In this document: in pieces, positions 27,080 to 36,038 of the stretch | Position numbering within the stretch: the stretch's first letter is position 1 | Layout of the letters: every line of letters begins with the position of its first letter | Assembly (NCBI GenBank): GCA_050950205.1 | Contig: JBMNHF010000004.1 | Location: 1-64,000, forward strand | Direction of reading: 5' to 3' | DNA length: 64,000 nt | Source: WRAV01 sp050950205 | Lineage (GTDB): Bacteria > Bacillota > Clostridia > Oscillospirales > Ruminococcaceae | Position numbers and translations under genes: made by a program | The notes under the pieces: model-generated | The model's input: the letters and a program-made list of their open reading frames with translations, nothing else | The model's database searches: none | What the model was told of the DNA's origin: nothing

Positions 27080-28215
27080 CCCCGATGGAGGAGTACATAG
27101 AAAAGGACGGAAAGCGCCTGCGGCTCGGTTATACCACCGGCTCCTGTGCCGCGGCGGCGGCCAAGGCGGCAGCTTTCATGCTGTTGACCGGGTGGAAAAA
27201 AGAGCGCATCCGGCTTCGCACACCCAAGGGAATCGAGCTCGATTTAGTCGTCCATGCCATCGCCATGGGGGAGACATCCGTCTCCTGCGCCGTCGAAAAG
27301 GACGGCGGCGACGACCCCGATGTAACGAAAGGGGCCCTTATATTCGCTACGGTATCCCGCACCGATTCCCCCGGCATCTTCATTGACGGGGGAGCAGGCG
27401 TAGGACGTGTGACGAAAAAAGGATTGGATCAGCCCGTTGGAGCGGCGGCAATTAACTCCGTCCCGCGCCGGATGATTAGGGAAAATCTCGAGGAAGTGTG
27501 CCAGATGACGGACTACCGCGGCGGACTTTCGGTCGTCATATCGGTACCCGAGGGTGAGAGGCTTGCGAAAAAGACCTTTAACCCGCGACTTGGGATTGAG
27601 GGCGGTATCTCTATCTTGGGGACGACGGGAATCGTGGAACCCATGAGCGAGCAGGCTCTGGTGGACACCATCTGCGTGGAGCTCAGGCAGCGCCGTGCCA
27701 TCGGAGCGGAATACGTTCTCTTGGCACCGGGGAACTACGGCGCCGAGTATATTCGAAGTTCCATCGGTTTCGACCCCAAAAATGCGGTGCTGATCTCCAA
27801 CTTCATCGGAGAATCGCTGGATATCTGCCGGGAGCTTGGATTTAAAGGCGCACTGCTGGTGGGGCACATCGGAAAACTCGTGAAAATCGCCGGAGGCATG
27901 ATGAACACGCATTCAAAGTACGGCGATTGCCGCATGGAGATTCTCGCCGCCCATGCCTGCGCATCAGGGCTTTACGCCGATAAAACTGCGCAGCTTCTTC
28001 AGTGCGTTGCCTGCGACGATGCCATTGCCCTTCTCGACGAGGCGAGGATTCGTCAGCCGGTTCTTGCGCGGCTTACGTCCAGAATTGCGTTTATGTTAAA
28101 TTATCGTACGTCCGGCGAGATGGAGACCGGAGCCATTGTGTTTTCACAAAAATACGGGCTTTTGAGCGAAACGGAGAATGCCCGAACACTTTTACGTCAA
28201 ATAACGGAGGAATAA
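27076..28215 (+). CDS. cbiD: Cobalt-precorrin-5B C1-methyltransferase CbiD
   Basis: The 379-residue enzyme methylates C1 in the anaerobic pathway. It shows LRLGYTTGSCAAAAAKAAAF, VSCAVEKDGGDDPDVTKGAL, GVGRVTKKGLDQPVGAAAIN, TTGIVEPMSEQAL and HIGKLVKIAGGMMNTHSKYG, all family signatures. The start ATG overlaps the cbiC stop by four bases and has GATGGAGGAG around it. Good length and frame. Confidence 0.94.
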   Translation: MTPMEEYIEKDGKRLRLGYTTGSCAAAAAKAAAFMLLTGWKKERIRLRTPKGIELDLVVHAIAMGETSVSCAVEKDGGDDPDVTKGALIFATVSRTDSPGIFIDGGAGVGRVTKKGLDQPVGAAAINSVPRRMIRENLEEVCQMTDYRGGLSVVISVPEGERLAKKTFNPRLGIEGGISILGTTGIVEPMSEQALVDTICVELRQRRAIGAEYVLLAPGNYGAEYIRSSIGFDPKNAVLISNFIGESLDICRELGFKGALLVGHIGKLVKIAGGMMNTHSKYGDCRMEILAAHACASGLYADKTAQLLQCVACDDAIALLDEARIRQPVLARLTSRIAFMLNYRTSGEMETGAIVFSQKYGLLSETENARTLLRQITEE

Positions 28216-28219
28216 TCTC

Positions 28220-28972
28220 ATGGTACATTTTGTCGGCGCGGGCAGCGGAGCGGTTGACCTGATTACGGTGAGGGGGGCGAAGCTCCTCGGGCAGGCGGAT
28301 GTGGTCATCTATGCCGGCTCCCTCGTCAATCCCGAGCTGCTCTCCTACACGAAACCCGGCTGCGCCATCTGCAACAGCGCGGAAATGACGCTTGAGCAGG
28401 TCATGGATGTGATCACTGCGGCGGAAGCGGAAGGGAAAATCACGGTTCGTCTGCATACCGGCGATCCCAGCATTTTCGGCGCCGTGCGGGAGCAGTATGA
28501 TGAACTGGCGAAACGCGGGATCTCCTACGACGTCTGTCCCGGTGTCAGTTCCTTTTTTGGAGCCGCCGCCTCTCTGAAAACAGAGTACACCTTGCCGGAT
28601 GTGAGTCAAACGGTTATCATCACCCGCGCCGCAGGGAGGACCCCCGTTCCCGAGCGAGAATCCATTCGCGCACTTGCGGCCCATCAGTCCACTATGGTGC
28701 TGTTTCTCAGCACATCGCTCACTGAGGATGTGCAGGCCGACCTGCTTGCTGGCGGCTATTCCGGCAATACGCCGGTTGCAATTGTGTATAAGGCTACATT
28801 CCCGGAGGAGAAGATTTTCCGATGCACGCTCGAAACGCTTCATGAGACGGTGACGAAAAACGGCCTGACTAAAACATCGCTTATCATTGTTGGAAACTGC
28901 CTGGGCGATCAGTACCAGCGCTCCTTGCTGTACTACCCCGGCTTTTCAACGGAGTACCGTGAGGCGACTTAA
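28220..28972 (+). CDS. cbiF: Cobalt-precorrin-4 C11-methyltransferase CbiF
   Basis: It transfers the C11 methyl from S-adenosylmethionine. The 250-residue protein contains HFVGAGSGAVDLITVRGAKL, VVIYAGSLVNPELLSY, RLHTGDPSIFGAVREQYDEL, YDVCPGVSSFFGAAASLKTE and VAIVYKATFPEEKIFRCTLE. It starts five bases after cbiD and abuts cbiG. Confidence 0.94.
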   Translation: MVHFVGAGSGAVDLITVRGAKLLGQADVVIYAGSLVNPELLSYTKPGCAICNSAEMTLEQVMDVITAAEAEGKITVRLHTGDPSIFGAVREQYDELAKRGISYDVCPGVSSFFGAAASLKTEYTLPDVSQTVIITRAAGRTPVPERESIRALAAHQSTMVLFLSTSLTEDVQADLLAGGYSGNTPVAIVYKATFPEEKIFRCTLETLHETVTKNGLTKTSLIIVGNCLGDQYQRSLLYYPGFSTEYREAT

Positions 28973-29992
28973 ATGAAGATAGCTGTCTTTGCTTACAGCC
29001 GTCAGGGATGCCGCGTGGCGCGCCGGGTTATGGAACATTTCGAAAAAGAGGAAGTGCGCGCTTTCACCATGGAGCGTTTTGGCGAAGACGGCTTTGAGCC
29101 TATTTGCCGCCCATCCGTCCCTTTTTACGGGCCGATTTTTCACTGGGCGGAGGCCCTCGTGTTCATCGGCTCTTGCGGAATTGCCGTGCGGGAGATTGCG
29201 CCCCATGTGCGTGACAAGAGAACCGATCCCGCTGTGATTGCAATCGATGAACTGGGGCGTTTTGCCGTTCCGCTTTTATCCGGCCATATCGGCGGGGCCA
29301 ACGCGATGGCGCTGGATCTTGCCCGGCTGCTGGGGGCAACGCCCGTCATCACCACGGCGACGGACATAAACAATCGCTTCTCGGTGGATACATGGGCGGC
29401 GCGGAACGGATACGTCATCCCAAACATACACAGAGCAAAAATCGTGTCCGCTCGAATATTGGAGCAGGACGTGCCATTGCGCAGTGATTTTCCGGTGTTG
29501 ACGGCTTATCCGAACGGCGTTGTGCCCGGAGATTCCGGTGAGGTTGGGATCTGCATTAGCTACAAAAAAGAGGAGCCTTTTATTGAGACGCTCCGCCTGA
29601 TACCGCCTGCATTGCATTTGGGAATCGGCTGCAGAAAAGGCGCGACCGCAGAGTCGATCCGAGAGGCGGTGGAAGCCGTGCTGGCTCGGCATAACATTGA
29701 TAAACGAGCCATCGCGTGCGCCGCGTCCATCGACCTGAAAGCAAATGAACAGGGACTCTTGGATTTTTGCTGGGAAAACGGATGGCCGATTTCCTTTTAT
29801 TCCGCCGAAGAGCTTTCCAGGGTAAGGGGTGATTTTACCCCGTCAGACTTTGTGGAAAGCGTTACGGGTGTGGATAATGTGTGCGAGCGCGCGGCGCTCA
29901 CTGGTGCGAAGGAACTCATTGTAAAAAAGACTGCCATAGGCGGCGTAACCATCGCCATAGCAGCGGAAAATGTGGAGGTGCGCTTTGGGTAA
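28973..29992 (+). CDS. cbiG: Cobalt-precorrin-5A hydrolase CbiG
   Basis: It opens the ring-A lactone to lose acetaldehyde, a step unique to the anaerobic route. The 339-residue protein has an N-terminal half (ALVFIGSCGIAVREIAPHVR, VPLLSGHIGGANAMALDLAR, ITTATDINNRFSVDTWAARN) and the C-terminal CobE-like half (LHLGIGCRKGATAESIREAV, IACAASIDLKANEQGLLDFC, FTPSDFVESVTGVDNVCERA). The length is normal. It overlaps cbiH by eight bases. Confidence 0.94.
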   Translation: MKIAVFAYSRQGCRVARRVMEHFEKEEVRAFTMERFGEDGFEPICRPSVPFYGPIFHWAEALVFIGSCGIAVREIAPHVRDKRTDPAVIAIDELGRFAVPLLSGHIGGANAMALDLARLLGATPVITTATDINNRFSVDTWAARNGYVIPNIHRAKIVSARILEQDVPLRSDFPVLTAYPNGVVPGDSGEVGICISYKKEEPFIETLRLIPPALHLGIGCRKGATAESIREAVEAVLARHNIDKRAIACAASIDLKANEQGLLDFCWENGWPISFYSAEELSRVRGDFTPSDFVESVTGVDNVCERAALTGAKELIVKKTAIGGVTIAIAAENVEVRFG

Positions 29993-30715
29993 AGTTGTCG
30001 TTGTGGGAATCGGCCCGGGTAACTATGAAAACATGACGGTCGGGGCGGATCAGGCCCTGCAGAAGGCGGATGTTATTGTTGGATACCACGTTTATGTGGA
30101 TTTGATTAAAGAGCGCTATCCTGAAAAAGAGTTCATCACAACGCCTATGACGCAGGAAACAAAGCGCTGCCGGATGGCCCTCAATGCCGCCGGGTTGGGC
30201 AAAACCGTCGCCATGGTCTGCTCCGGTGACAGCGGCATCTATGGAATGGCCGCGCTGATATACGAGCTGAGGGGCGAGAGTGAGGAGCCGGAAATCGAAG
30301 TGATTCCCGGCCTTACTGCGGCAAGCAGCGGGGCGGCGCTTTTGGGGGCGCCGCTGACCCACGATTTTGCGGTCATCAGCTTAAGCGACCGTTTAACCCC
30401 GTGGAAAACGATTGAAAAACGGCTGGAGGCGGCGGCTGAAGCGGATCTCTCCATCGTTTTATACAATCCGGCGAGCCACGGTCGGCCCGACCATCTGCGC
30501 CGGGCATGTGACATTCTTCTGCGCCGTCTGCCGAAGGAGCGCCCCTGCGGGATAGTCCAGCATATCGGACGGGAGGGGAAAACCGCCGGTTTACGACGCT
30601 CGGGGAGCTTAAGGACGCCGACGTCGATATGTTCTGCACCGTTTTTATTGGCAATGCCTCCACCAAAGTCATCGGCGGCAACATGGTCACGCCGCGAGGG
30701 TACCGCGATGTATAA
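29985..30715 (+). pseudogene. cbiH: Cobalt-factor III methyltransferase CbiH, frameshifted near the C-terminus
   Basis: It methylates C17 and contracts the ring. From TTG 29985 (site GGAGGTGCGC) the protein reads VVVVGIGPGNYENMTVGADQ and MVCSGDSGIYGMAALIYELR, IEVIPGLTAASSGAALLGAP. Near 30590-30592 one base is missing from a T-run: the present frame runs into cbiJ, whereas the other frame gives TTLGELKDADVDMFCTVFIG and NASTKVIGGNMVTPRGYRDV, ending TAA at 30715, exactly the expected C-terminus. In the present sequence the ORF fuses CbiH to the next protein with a garbled junction. Either a real mutation or a homopolymer sequencing error. Confidence 0.88.
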
Positions 30716-32699
30716 GCTTTGTGTGTTTGCCGGCACAACGGAGGGGCGCAGGTTGATTGAGTTTCTTGCCGCCCAGCCTGCCTGCGTCACCGCCTGCGTG
30801 GCGACGGAGTACGGCGAGGCCCTTTTGGAGCCGTCTGAAAATCTTACGGTGCTTAGCCGACGGCTCACAGCGGATGAAATGACGCAGTTTTTTAAGGAAA
30901 ACGCTTTTGAGCTCGTCATCGACGCCACGCACCCTTATGCCGCAGCCGTCACCGAGAACATTCGCCATGCGTGCGGATTAGCGGGCACAGAGTATCTGCG
31001 GCTCGCTCGGAAGGATTCGGAGATTTCCGCCGATGCCGTCTGTGTGCCCGACGTTGCCGCGGCCATTGAGTTTTTAAATTCAACGGAGGGAAATATTTTG
31101 CTCACAACGGGGAGCAAGGAAATCAACAAGTTTGCAGGACTAAATGGGTTTTCTGAGCGTGTGTACGCCCGCGTTCTTCCCATGACAGACTCCCTTGAAG
31201 CCTGTCGAGCCGTTGGGCTTCAGCCGGATCATATCATTGCCATGCAGGGGCCGTTTACGGAGGAAATGAACGAGGCGATGGCGCGGTTTGTCTCCGCCAA
31301 GTGGCTTGTTACGAAAGACGGGGGAGATGCGGGTGGTTTTGATTCCAAAGCGGCCGCGGCGCAAAAAGCGGGGGCCCGTATTTTGGTTATCGGGCGGCCG
31401 GCTCAGGTAGAAGGGTTTTCTTTAGCGGATACAATCGAGCAGCTGTGTTCACGGTTTGGTTTTGTTCGGAAACCGTGTGTGAGCATTGTGGGTATAGGCC
31501 CGGGCAGCCGGGATTCCATGACAGTCGCGGCGCGGCGAGCCATCGAAAAGGCCGACTGCCTCATCGGGGCAAAACGCATGCTTCATGCGGTCGCCTCATC
31601 TGGGAAAAAACTCTATGATGCGATAGCGCCGAACGATATAGCGGCTTTCATTAGAGACCATGGTGAATATCGACGTTTTGCGGTTGTCCTATCCGGCGAT
31701 GTGGGTTTTTATAGTGGAGCGAAAAAACTCCTGCCGCTTCTTTCCGACTGCGAGGTTGAGGTTCAGCCTGGCGTGAGCTCTCTTGTCTATCTGTGTGCCA
31801 GACTGAAAACCTCTTATGAAGACGTGGTTACGGCGAGCGTTCACGGGAGGGAAGAGAATATCGTCCCCGTGGTTAAGGGGAATCCCCGCGTGTTTGTTCT
31901 GGTCGGCGACGAGGGGGGCATGGCAGATTTATGCCGGTCTTTAATTGATGCCGGGCTTGGAGACGTAAAGCTGCATATCGGTGAGCGGCTGAGCTATTCC
32001 GATGAGAGAATAACGTCAGGTACGGCGAGAGAGCTCGCTTGCGGCGTGTATGACGCGCTCTGCGTCGCCCTTATAGAAAACGAGAAGGCGGGCGCCGTTG
32101 TTACCCACGGGCTGCCGGACGAAGCATTTTGGCGGGGAAACGGAGAGGACGGAATCGTCCCCATGACGAAGAGCGAAGTGCGCTCGGTCTGCCTCTCTAA
32201 ACTTCGGCTCACGGATCGGGCCGTCTGCTGGGATATTGGCGCAGGGACAGGGTCAGTAGCCATTGAAATGGCGATTCAAGCAAAAAACGGGCATGTCTTT
32301 GCCGTTGAACGAAATGAAGCAGCCCTCTCTCTTATAGAGAAAAACAAAGAGCGTCTGGGCGTCCGCAACTTGACAGTGGTGAACGGCTATGCTCCAGATG
32401 CCTGCCGTGACCTGCCGGCTCCGACCCATGTGTTTATCGGCGGCAGCAATGGCAATATGCGGGAGATTCTCGCGCTTTTGCTGGAGAAAAACCCAAACGT
32501 TCGCATTGTAGCGACGGCGGTTACGCTGGAGTCGATTGCGGAGCTTGCAGACTGCATGAAGGAGTATCCTTTTACGGAAACCGAGACTGTCTCTATGACA
32601 ATCGCGCGGGATAGGAAGCTTGGCGCATACCATCTGATGACGGGGCGTAACCCGGTATACATTTATACCCTGCAGGCGGGGGACGCTGCCGGCGGGTAA
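30708..32699 (+). CDS. cbiJ-cbiET: Fused cobalt-precorrin-6A reductase and C5/C15 methyltransferase (CbiJ-CbiET)
   Basis: ATG 30708 overlaps the true cbiH stop by eight bases. The first ~255 residues are CbiJ: KLCVFAGTTEGRRLIEFLAA, LVIDATHPYAAAVTENIRHA, ILLTTGSKEINKFAG. A CbiE domain follows (VSIVGIGPGSRDSMTVAARR, VVLSGDVGFYSGAKKLLPLL, VQPGVSSLVYLCARLKTSYE), then CbiT (VPMTKSEVRSVCLSKLRLTD, CWDIGAGTGSVAIEMAIQAK), a SAM methyltransferase and decarboxylase. So one chain reduces precorrin-6A, methylates C5 and C15 and decarboxylates ring C. The CbiE-CbiT fusion is common; the CbiJ fusion is less so. No stop separates them. Confidence 0.92.
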   Translation: MYKLCVFAGTTEGRRLIEFLAAQPACVTACVATEYGEALLEPSENLTVLSRRLTADEMTQFFKENAFELVIDATHPYAAAVTENIRHACGLAGTEYLRLARKDSEISADAVCVPDVAAAIEFLNSTEGNILLTTGSKEINKFAGLNGFSERVYARVLPMTDSLEACRAVGLQPDHIIAMQGPFTEEMNEAMARFVSAKWLVTKDGGDAGGFDSKAAAAQKAGARILVIGRPAQVEGFSLADTIEQLCSRFGFVRKPCVSIVGIGPGSRDSMTVAARRAIEKADCLIGAKRMLHAVASSGKKLYDAIAPNDIAAFIRDHGEYRRFAVVLSGDVGFYSGAKKLLPLLSDCEVEVQPGVSSLVYLCARLKTSYEDVVTASVHGREENIVPVVKGNPRVFVLVGDEGGMADLCRSLIDAGLGDVKLHIGERLSYSDERITSGTARELACGVYDALCVALIENEKAGAVVTHGLPDEAFWRGNGEDGIVPMTKSEVRSVCLSKLRLTDRAVCWDIGAGTGSVAIEMAIQAKNGHVFAVERNEAALSLIEKNKERLGVRNLTVVNGYAPDACRDLPAPTHVFIGGSNGNMREILALLLEKNPNVRIVATAVTLESIAELADCMKEYPFTETETVSMTIARDRKLGAYHLMTGRNPVYIYTLQAGDAAGG

Positions 32700-32732
32700 C
32701 CCAAAGATCGTGGTTGTGGAAAGGAAACGACG

Positions 32733-34196
32733 ATGGCAAAGAACATTATGATACAGGGGACCATGTCCAACGCGGGAAAGAGCCTGCTGGCGGCGGCGCT
32801 GTGCCGCATTTTTAGGCAGGACGGCTACCGCGTCGCTCCCTTTAAGAGCCAGAACATGGCCCTCAACTCCTTCATCACGGAGACGGGGGGCGAGATGGGG
32901 CGGGCGCAGGTGGTGCAGGCGGAGTGTGCCGGCATCGCGCCGGACGTGCGCATGAACCCCATTCTCCTCAAGCCCACCACGGACAAGGGCAGCCAGGTTA
33001 TCGTCGGCGGCAGGGCGCTGGGGAACATGACGGCGACGGAGTACTACGCGAAGAAGATGGACTTTCTTCCCATGGTCATGGACGCCTACAACAGCCTCGC
33101 CGCGGAAAGCGATGTCATCGTCATCGAGGGGGCGGGGAGTCCCGCGGAGATTAACCTTAAGCGGGACGACTTCGTGAACATGGGCCTTGCAAAACTCGTG
33201 GACGCGCCGGTGCTGCTGGCGGGGGACATTGACAGAGGCGGCGTCTTCGCCCAGCTTTACGGGACGATTGTCCTTCTCGACCCGGACGAGCGGGCGCGGG
33301 TTAAGGGGACTATCGTCAACAAGTTCCGGGGGGACCGCTCCATTTTAGAGCCGGGGCTGAAAACCCTGGAGGAGCTCTGCGGCGTCCCCGTGGCGGGCGT
33401 CGTGCCATACATCCACGTGAACATCGACGATGAGGACAGCCTTACAGAGCGTTTCCACCGAAGCACCAAGAAGGGACTTATCGACATCGCCGTCATCCGC
33501 CTTCCCTATATCTCGAACTTCACGGACTTTGCCCCCTTCGAGCGGCAGGAGAACGTCTCCCTGCGGTATGTGGAGAGCGTTGGGGAGCTTGGCCGCCCGG
33601 ATATGATTATCCTGCCCGGGACGAAAAGCACCATCGCAGACCTCGTCTGGCTGCGGGAGAGCGGCCTTGAGACAGCTATCCTGCAGGCGGCGTCTTCCGG
33701 AACGCTGGTGTTCGGCATTTGCGGCGGGTATCAGATGCTCGGGCGCAAGATATCCGACCCGGAGCAGGTGGAGTCGGCGGGGCTTACGGAAATTCGCGGC
33801 ATGGGCCTTCTTGAGATGGACACGGTTTTCCGCGGGGAAAAGGTGCAGACCCAGACGAAGGGTGTGTTCGATGCGGTGCCCGGGATGCTCTCGGGTCTTA
33901 GCGGCATGGCCTACGAAGGCTACGAGATTCATATGGGCCGCAGCGAGGAAAAAATGCCCGCGATTATGGGCGCGGGCAGCGTGTACGGCAGCTACATCCA
34001 CGGAATTTTCGACGCGCCGGGGATTTGCGAGACGATTCTCAGAGCCTTGTGCCGCAAAAAGGGGATTGCCTTCGAGACCCTCGGGGCGGAGGACCCCCGG
34101 GCATACAAGGAAAGGCAGTACGACATCCTCGCCGCCGCCGTGCGAGAAGGCCTCGACATGGACTTTGTGTATCGGGCGCTGAATAGAGAGGTTTGA
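32733..34196 (+). CDS. cbiP: Cobyric acid synthase CbiP
   Basis: The 487-residue amidotransferase uses ATP and glutamine to amidate side chains b, d, e and g. P-loop-like IMIQGTMSNAGKSLLAAALC, VAPFKSQNMALNSFITETGG, GDIDRGGVFAQLYGTIVLLD and the glutaminase Cys in LVFGICGGYQMLGRKISDPE are present, with the His/Glu pair in GSYIHGIFDAPGICE. The start ATG has GGAAAGGAAACGACG. It is the last gene of the block, and the codon and GC pattern (many GC-ending codons) is more extreme than in its neighbours. Confidence 0.95.
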   Translation: MAKNIMIQGTMSNAGKSLLAAALCRIFRQDGYRVAPFKSQNMALNSFITETGGEMGRAQVVQAECAGIAPDVRMNPILLKPTTDKGSQVIVGGRALGNMTATEYYAKKMDFLPMVMDAYNSLAAESDVIVIEGAGSPAEINLKRDDFVNMGLAKLVDAPVLLAGDIDRGGVFAQLYGTIVLLDPDERARVKGTIVNKFRGDRSILEPGLKTLEELCGVPVAGVVPYIHVNIDDEDSLTERFHRSTKKGLIDIAVIRLPYISNFTDFAPFERQENVSLRYVESVGELGRPDMIILPGTKSTIADLVWLRESGLETAILQAASSGTLVFGICGGYQMLGRKISDPEQVESAGLTEIRGMGLLEMDTVFRGEKVQTQTKGVFDAVPGMLSGLSGMAYEGYEIHMGRSEEKMPAIMGAGSVYGSYIHGIFDAPGICETILRALCRKKGIAFETLGAEDPRAYKERQYDILAAAVREGLDMDFVYRALNREV

Positions 34197-34455
34197 GTCT
34201 ACTGTAATTGAAGCATGGTCTCGAGTATTTTTGGTTTGGCGGAATTATTCTTTAGTTGAAAACATTAAGCCATCAGACACATAGATAGACAGAAACTCGG
34301 GCAACTAAAAGCAATAACCGATGTCTGCCAATATATACTTGTCAATAGGCTTAAATCAAATGGGGTTCCACTGGCACCCCATTATTTATGTAGGGAATAC
34401 CCAGTGATGAAGGATCAATGTTGTTACTAGGACAACATCCAGCTTTTCGGAAACG
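34197..34455. other. Gene-free gap after the cobalamin block
   Basis: The 259 bp show no coding frame. ATGGGG and CCCCAT form a small hairpin at about 34360-34382 but with no strong T-run, so termination of the cobalamin block is uncertain. Composition shifts to AT-rich at once after cbiP. Confidence 0.45.
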
Positions 34456-34487
34456 ATTTCGCCGACCGGCTTGCCGGTCGGCGAAAT
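34456..34487. terminator. 32-bp near-perfect palindromic terminator
   Basis: Arms of 15 bases (34456-34470 and 34473-34487) pair perfectly with a 2-base centre (CGCCGACCGGC core). A T-rich tail on the plus side suits cbiP; an alternative use is the end of the minus-strand operon at 34496-36038. Confidence 0.75.
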
Positions 34488-34495
34488 TTCTTTTG

Positions 34496-34677
34496 CTATG
34501 TCTGCAGCATGGAGTCATAATTACCTTTGCTGTGTGCATCCAGATGGGCGTCTTTCAGATACATTTTTTCAACCGATAGGTTTGGGTGTTCTTCGAGAAT
34601 CTTTCGTACTGATCCATCATTTTCATTTTTCTTGAGCAGTAACAGAATATTGTTTATCGTAATGAGTGGCTCGAAAA
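34496..34677 (-). pseudogene. C-terminal remnant of an unidentified gene, joined to the PIN gene
   Basis: In a frame different from the PIN gene the minus strand reads YLFEPLITINNILLLLKKNE, then NDGSVRKILEEHPNLSVEKM and YLKDAHLDAHSKGNYDSMLQ, ending TAG at 34496. This is clear protein-like text with no start. I do not recognise the family. It begins where PIN similarity stops, which suggests a deletion joined two unrelated genes. Confidence 0.4.
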
Positions 34678-34947
34678 GATATGCCCGGCTTTGGGTTTTT
34701 CGGTAAGCTGATAATATATATCATAGGCTTCCGTAGCCACATCAATGGACATTACCTGTGCTTGTCCCACCGAAAGGAGTGCATCTACTCTTGCCTTTAG
34801 GTGCGCAATCCCGGGATAGGACAGTTCGTCATAAACAGTTTTAGGAATAACGATCCTACCGGGATATAACTTAACCAATAAATTTTCATTCCCAACCCAC
34901 AAAAAAGCCGAGATACAGTCGCTATCAAAAAAGAGCGAATCAGTCAA
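34654..34947 (-). CDS. PIN-domain-type protein, truncated at the C-terminus
   Basis: From TTG 34947 (overlapping the ImmA-like stop, site GGGGGCGAA) the product reads LTDSLFFDSDCISAFLWVGN, ENLLVKLYPGRIVIPKTVYD, ELSYPGIAHLKARVDALLSV, which matches the N-terminal half of PIN-fold nucleases with the first acidic residues in FFDSDCIS. The family continues with a GKGEAAAI-like segment and a final Asp, absent here; the frame instead ends KAGHIFSSHSLR. It is a probable defective toxin or a partner of the ImmA/XRE pair, as this trio (XRE, ImmA/IrrE, PIN) is a known arrangement. Confidence 0.6.
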   Translation of the reverse strand: MTDSLFFDSDCISAFLWVGNENLLVKLYPGRIVIPKTVYDELSYPGIAHLKARVDALLSVGQAQVMSIDVATEAYDIYYQLTEKPKAGHIFSSHSLR

Positions 34948-35692
34948 GCAATTCGCCCCCTTCGATTTCCTCCCCATAGACGAGGTCGGAACGGAAAGCA
35001 GATAGCAGCAATTCATCATATTTGCCGCTGGATATTAGCCCTTGTTCCAAAGCTTTTTCCGCCTGCTGAATATAGTAGCCGTATGTCCTGTATCGCTTAT
35101 CTTCGGGTGTCGGTCTATAGAGTGTATCATCGTAGCCAAGATTAAGAGCAGATAAAATTACGTTTTGGCGCATTGAATCAGCTTCTTCACGGGTTAATTC
35201 ATTTTCGCTGAGCAGCCGGTAAAGGATAGCTTGGCGGCTAACACGAAAGTATTGCTCCAAACGCACAACATCATGAATGGAAAGCTTGGCGGAGCTCGAC
35301 TTTTTCAGCTGGTCAATTTTATCCGAAAGGGCATCCGGGGGCATAAGCAAATACGATGCAAACTGATCTGCTTGCTTTTCCTTTTCATTTCCCTCGCCGA
35401 TTGTTTTTGCACACACCGCAGTGAGTTCGTCATCATCAAAATACAGGTGATATAGTTCATGAGCCATGGAAAAGCGCTGCCTTCCAAGGGTCATGGCTGA
35501 ATTAATGGCGATGACATTGCTGCCGGTTCCCTTAATACAAATACCGCTAATGTGATTCCCCATCGGATAGTATACGATGGATAATTTATCGATTGTATGA
35601 ACCAATGCCAATATATCGATCGGAGAAGTCGCATCTTCTCCAAGCTCTTTCCGTAAACTGAGAGCTTTTTTCCATAACTCTATTCTATCCAT
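34940..35692 (-). CDS. ImmA/IrrE-type metallopeptidase
   Basis: The approximately 250-residue protein has an N-terminal region (MDRIELWKKALSLRKELGED) followed by the zinc-protease motif RFSMAHELYHLYFDDDEL, with the glutamate/histidines of HExxH, and KEKQADQFASYLLMPPDALS. Such proteins cleave or antagonise repressors, typically an XRE regulator encoded beside them, here at 35685-36038. The start is ATG 35692 or 35698; GAGGGTGAG upstream fits both and overlaps the XRE stop. Confidence 0.85.
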   Translation of the reverse strand: MDRIELWKKALSLRKELGEDATSPIDILALVHTIDKLSIVYYPMGNHISGICIKGTGSNVIAINSAMTLGRQRFSMAHELYHLYFDDDELTAVCAKTIGEGNEKEKQADQFASYLLMPPDALSDKIDQLKKSSSAKLSIHDVVRLEQYFRVSRQAILYRLLSENELTREEADSMRQNVILSALNLGYDDTLYRPTPEDKRYRTYGYYIQQAEKALEQGLISSGKYDELLLSAFRSDLVYGEEIEGGELLD

Positions 35693-36038
35693 TGGCATGC
35701 TCACCCTCAAGCAATTGAGTCATAAAGTGGCTATTTAAAGCAATCCTGTTTATGGCGCTAATTGCGTCCAAGTCATCTTCTCCGATTTCGCTTGCACGAA
35801 GCGCAAAGGACAGCGGTTTAACCTTCATTTCCGGCTCCATGAGTGCAGATACCCGCGTACCAAACAAGGCTGCAAGCTTATCCAGCATATCCGCCGTCAG
35901 TGCCCGTTTGCCTTTCTCGACCATAGACACAAGGCTTTGATCGACATGAAGATAATTAGCCACATTGCTTTGTGTAAGGCCGCTATTTTCGCGCAGAGAT
36001 TTTATCCTTGCTCCGATGATCTCCAGAGAGTTATTCAT
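35685..36038 (-). CDS. XRE-family regulator paired with the ImmA-type protease
   Basis: The 117-residue protein has the HTH ARIKSLRENSGLTQSNVANY, LHVDQSLVSMVEKGKRALTA, DMLDKLAALFGTRVSALMEP. The C-terminal 45 residues (SFALRASEIGEDDLDAISAI) are the substrate-type tail seen in repressors cleaved by ImmA-like partners. AAGGGAGGCATT precedes the ATG. It likely autoregulates this operon. Confidence 0.85.
   Translation of the reverse strand: MNNSLEIIGARIKSLRENSGLTQSNVANYLHVDQSLVSMVEKGKRALTADMLDKLAALFGTRVSALMEPEMKVKPLSFALRASEIGEDDLDAISAINRIALNSHFMTQLLEGEHANG

Noticed and set aside
34351..34539. Minus-strand 62-codon ORF
   Set aside because: Arginine-rich text running through the palindrome; no ribosome site.
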